In this document: one piece after another, positions 62,239-64,000 of the stretch | Layout: the number at the start of each line of letters is the position of its first letter | How positions within the stretch are numbered: the stretch's first letter is position 1 | Source of the DNA: Candidatus Geothrix odensensis | GTDB lineage: Bacteria; Acidobacteriota; Holophagae; Holophagales; Holophagaceae | Direction: 5' to 3' | Length of the DNA stretch: 64,000 nucleotides | Assembly: GCA_016714685.1 (NCBI GenBank) | Contig: JADKCH010000010.1 | Coordinates: 1 to 64,000, forward strand | Notes under the pieces: generated by a model | The model's input: only the letters and a program-made list of their open reading frames with translations | Told to the model about the DNA's origin: nothing | Databases searched by the model: none | Translations under genes and position numbers: made by a program

Positions 62239-64000
62239 ATGCCCAACCACCTTTCCGGAAGCCTCAGTCCCTACCTGCTCCAGCACGCGCACAACCCGGT
62301 GGACTGGCATCCCTGGGGCGACGAGGCGCTGGCGAAGGCCAAGTCCGAGCAGAAGCCCATCTTCCTCAGCATCGGCTACAGCGCCTGCCACTGGTGCCAC
62401 GTCATGGAACGGGAGAGTTTCGAAAATCCCGCCGTGGCCGAGGTGCTGAACGCCCACTTCGTGAGCATCAAGGTGGACCGCGAGGAACGGCCCGATCTGG
62501 ATGACCTCTACATGGACGCGGTGCAGACCCTGACCGGGCGTGGCGGCTGGCCCATGAGCGTGTGGCTCACGCCCGATCTGGAGCCCTTCTACGGCGGCAC
62601 CTACTTCCCGCCCGAGCCTCGCGGCGGCATGCCCGGGTTCATTCCCCTGCTCAAGCGCATTGCCCACCTGTGGCAGGACGACCGCGATGGCGTGGTGGGA
62701 CAGGCGGCGGCCCTCGCCGTGGAACTGCGACGCCAGGCCGAGGTGGAGGCCGGAACCACGCAGCCCGGGGGAGCCGTCCTGGAAGCGGCCCTGGCCCAGT
62801 TGCGGCGGGGCTTCGATGCGGAGTGGGGCGGCTTCGGGCCAGCCCCGAAGTTCCCCCAGCAGATGGCGGTGGAACTCCTCCTGGCCCGGGGCACCGCGGC
62901 GGACCGGGCCATGGCCTTCCGTACCCTGGATGCCATGTGGGAGGGCGGCATGTACGACCACCTGGGCGGCGGCTTCGCCCGCTACAGCGTGGACGGCCGG
63001 TGGCTGGTGCCCCACTTCGAGAAGATGCTCTACGACAATGCCCAGCTGGCGGGCTGCTATTTGGCAGCCTTCCAGGCGACGGGGGAGTCGCGCTACGCCC
63101 AGGTGGCCCGGGAGACCCTGGACTACCTGCTGCGCGACCTGTGCGACCCCAGCGGCGGCTTCCATTCCAGCGAGGATGCGGACAGCGAGGGCGAAGAGGG
63201 CAGGTTCTACGTGTTCACCCCCGCCGAGGTGCGGGAAGCCCTCGGGCGGGCGGACGGGGACCGGCTCTGCGCGGCCTTCGGCATCACCGGCACCGGCAAC
63301 TTCGAGCATGGGACCAGCGTCCTGCACCGTTTTTCGGGGGCTCGGGAAGCTCTACTTCCCGAGGGGGAGGATCGGATCCTCCGCGAGCGGCTGCGACTCT
63401 GGCGGGATCGACGTGTGCGGCCCGGCAAGGATGACAAGGTGCTGGCGGCCTGGAATGGGCTCGCCCTCTCAGCCCTGGCCCGGGGCGCCCAGGTGCTGGA
63501 CGAGCCGCGGTATCTGGAGGCGGCCCAGGCCTGCGCGGCGTTCCTCCACACCGGACTCTGGCGCGAAGGGCGGCTGCTGCGGGTGTGGCGCCGGGGCCAG
63601 GCGCACACGGCGGCCTTCCTCGAAGACCATGCGGCGGTGGTGGAGGGCCTGGTGGACCTCTTCGAGACGGACTTCAACCCGGCCTGGCTGCGCTGGGCAG
63701 AGACGCTCGGGGAGGGGATGCTGGCGCGGTTCCACGATCCGGTCGATGGCGGGTTCTTCAGCACCGAGGCGGACCAGCCGGACCTCCTGTTCCGGCAGAA
63801 ACCGGGCTTCGACAACGCCATCCCCAGCGGCAACACACTGGCCGCCCGGGCCCTGCTCCGGCTGTCCCGCCACCTGCAACGGGAGGATTTCCGGGCCGCG
63901 GCCGAAGGCACCCTCCAGTGCTTCGGGCCTTGGATGGCGCGCGCCCCCCGGGCCTTCCTCGGCCTGCTCGGGGTGCTGGATCTCGTCCGGCGGGAGCACC
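62239..64000 (+). CDS. YyaL/DUF255-type thioredoxin-domain protein (3' end beyond window)
   Basis: At least 587 residues, frame open to the window edge. The N-terminus is the Thioredox_DsbH domain of the YyaL family: NHLSGSLSPYLLQHAHNPVD, the CHWCHVME active site, KVDREERPDLDDLYMDAVQT and GRGGWPMSVWLTPD. The rest is a six-hairpin-like barrel (DHLGGGFARYSVDGRWLVPH, FHSSEDADSEGEEG, DDKVLAAWNGLALSALARG, GFDNAIPSGN). The family (spermatogenesis-associated protein 20 relatives) has no settled function. GGAG lies eight nt before the ATG. Confidence 0.93.
   Translation, partial: MPNHLSGSLSPYLLQHAHNPVDWHPWGDEALAKAKSEQKPIFLSIGYSACHWCHVMERESFENPAVAEVLNAHFVSIKVDREERPDLDDLYMDAVQTLTGRGGWPMSVWLTPDLEPFYGGTYFPPEPRGGMPGFIPLLKRIAHLWQDDRDGVVGQAAALAVELRRQAEVEAGTTQPGGAVLEAALAQLRRGFDAEWGGFGPAPKFPQQMAVELLLARGTAADRAMAFRTLDAMWEGGMYDHLGGGFARYSVDGRWLVPHFEKMLYDNAQLAGCYLAAFQATGESRYAQVARETLDYLLRDLCDPSGGFHSSEDADSEGEEGRFYVFTPAEVREALGRADGDRLCAAFGITGTGNFEHGTSVLHRFSGAREALLPEGEDRILRERLRLWRDRRVRPGKDDKVLAAWNGLALSALARGAQVLDEPRYLEAAQACAAFLHTGLWREGRLLRVWRRGQAHTAAFLEDHAAVVEGLVDLFETDFNPAWLRWAETLGEGMLARFHDPVDGGFFSTEADQPDLLFRQKPGFDNAIPSGNTLAARALLRLSRHLQREDFRAAAEGTLQCFGPWMARAPRAFLGLLGVLDLVRREH

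Overview
This 64 kb window is high-GC bacterial chromosome from a Gram-negative organism: it has lpxB, TonB and ExbD-like genes and outer-membrane-type proteins. The small PurL with separate PurS and PurQ, the many metallopeptidases (two M1, two M13), the OPT transporter, a C69 dipeptidase and a fused alpha-beta 2-oxoacid dehydrogenase E1 fit an Acidobacteriota/Holophagae-like bacterium (Geothrix-type). That placement is inference from gene content. No phage, insertion sequence, CRISPR array or plasmid gene was seen.

Layout. 0-12 kb: initiator tRNA end, a secreted M1 peptidase, pyrF, a decayed pnuC-like gene, a B12-binding-type radical SAM protein, a PilZ protein, purL and glnA. 12-15 kb: two genes of visibly lower GC, a large exported protein and a DUF3142 lipoprotein, looking like an acquired pair. 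15-25 kb: Tat-exported amidase, two small exported proteins, an AraC regulator, purQ-purS, an alkyltransferase-like protein, lpxB, an Ig-like/SPOR-like protein and tonB-exbD. 25-33 kb: a CitA/CitB-like two-component pair, PQQ-type sugar dehydrogenase, MBL hydrolase, fused E1, and a GAF protein with a dead GGDEF domain. 33-39 kb: a NifU-like Fe-S protein with a tandemly repeated 3' end, an ATP-pyrophosphatase (diphthine-ammonia ligase family), an NAD(P)-binding protein, an inositol monophosphatase, and a sigma/anti-sigma operon. 39-50 kb: a peptide-use region (OPT transporter, M1 aminopeptidase, C69 dipeptidase, two M13 peptidases). 50-64 kb: glpX, cutA, a repeat array attached to tRNA-Pro, a DUF721/CoA-transferase pair, bacilliredoxin, sppA-marC, the ffh/rpsP/khpA/rimM translation and secretion operon, and the start of a YyaL-type protein.

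Two themes stand out. First, tRNA-Pro(CGG) is followed, in its direction of transcription, by a 21-bp perfect hairpin and then about four 127-bp units, each carrying a tRNA T-arm-like segment and stems that vary in a compensatory way; a second set of tandem repeats at the 3' end of the NifU-like gene also contains tRNA-Pro-like blocks in order. Second, a nearly identical 19-bp motif lies in two divergent promoter regions, of the NifU-like gene and of bacilliredoxin, and looks like an Rrf2/IscR-type operator.

Several conserved genes (purL, the DUF71-type ligase, the NAD(P)-binding protein, IMPase, the anti-sigma factor, the large exported protein) are interrupted by indels, most explained by loss of one base in a C/G run. 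Because purL is a core biosynthetic gene, these are more likely sequence errors than real decay; the affected entries give the joined coordinates.
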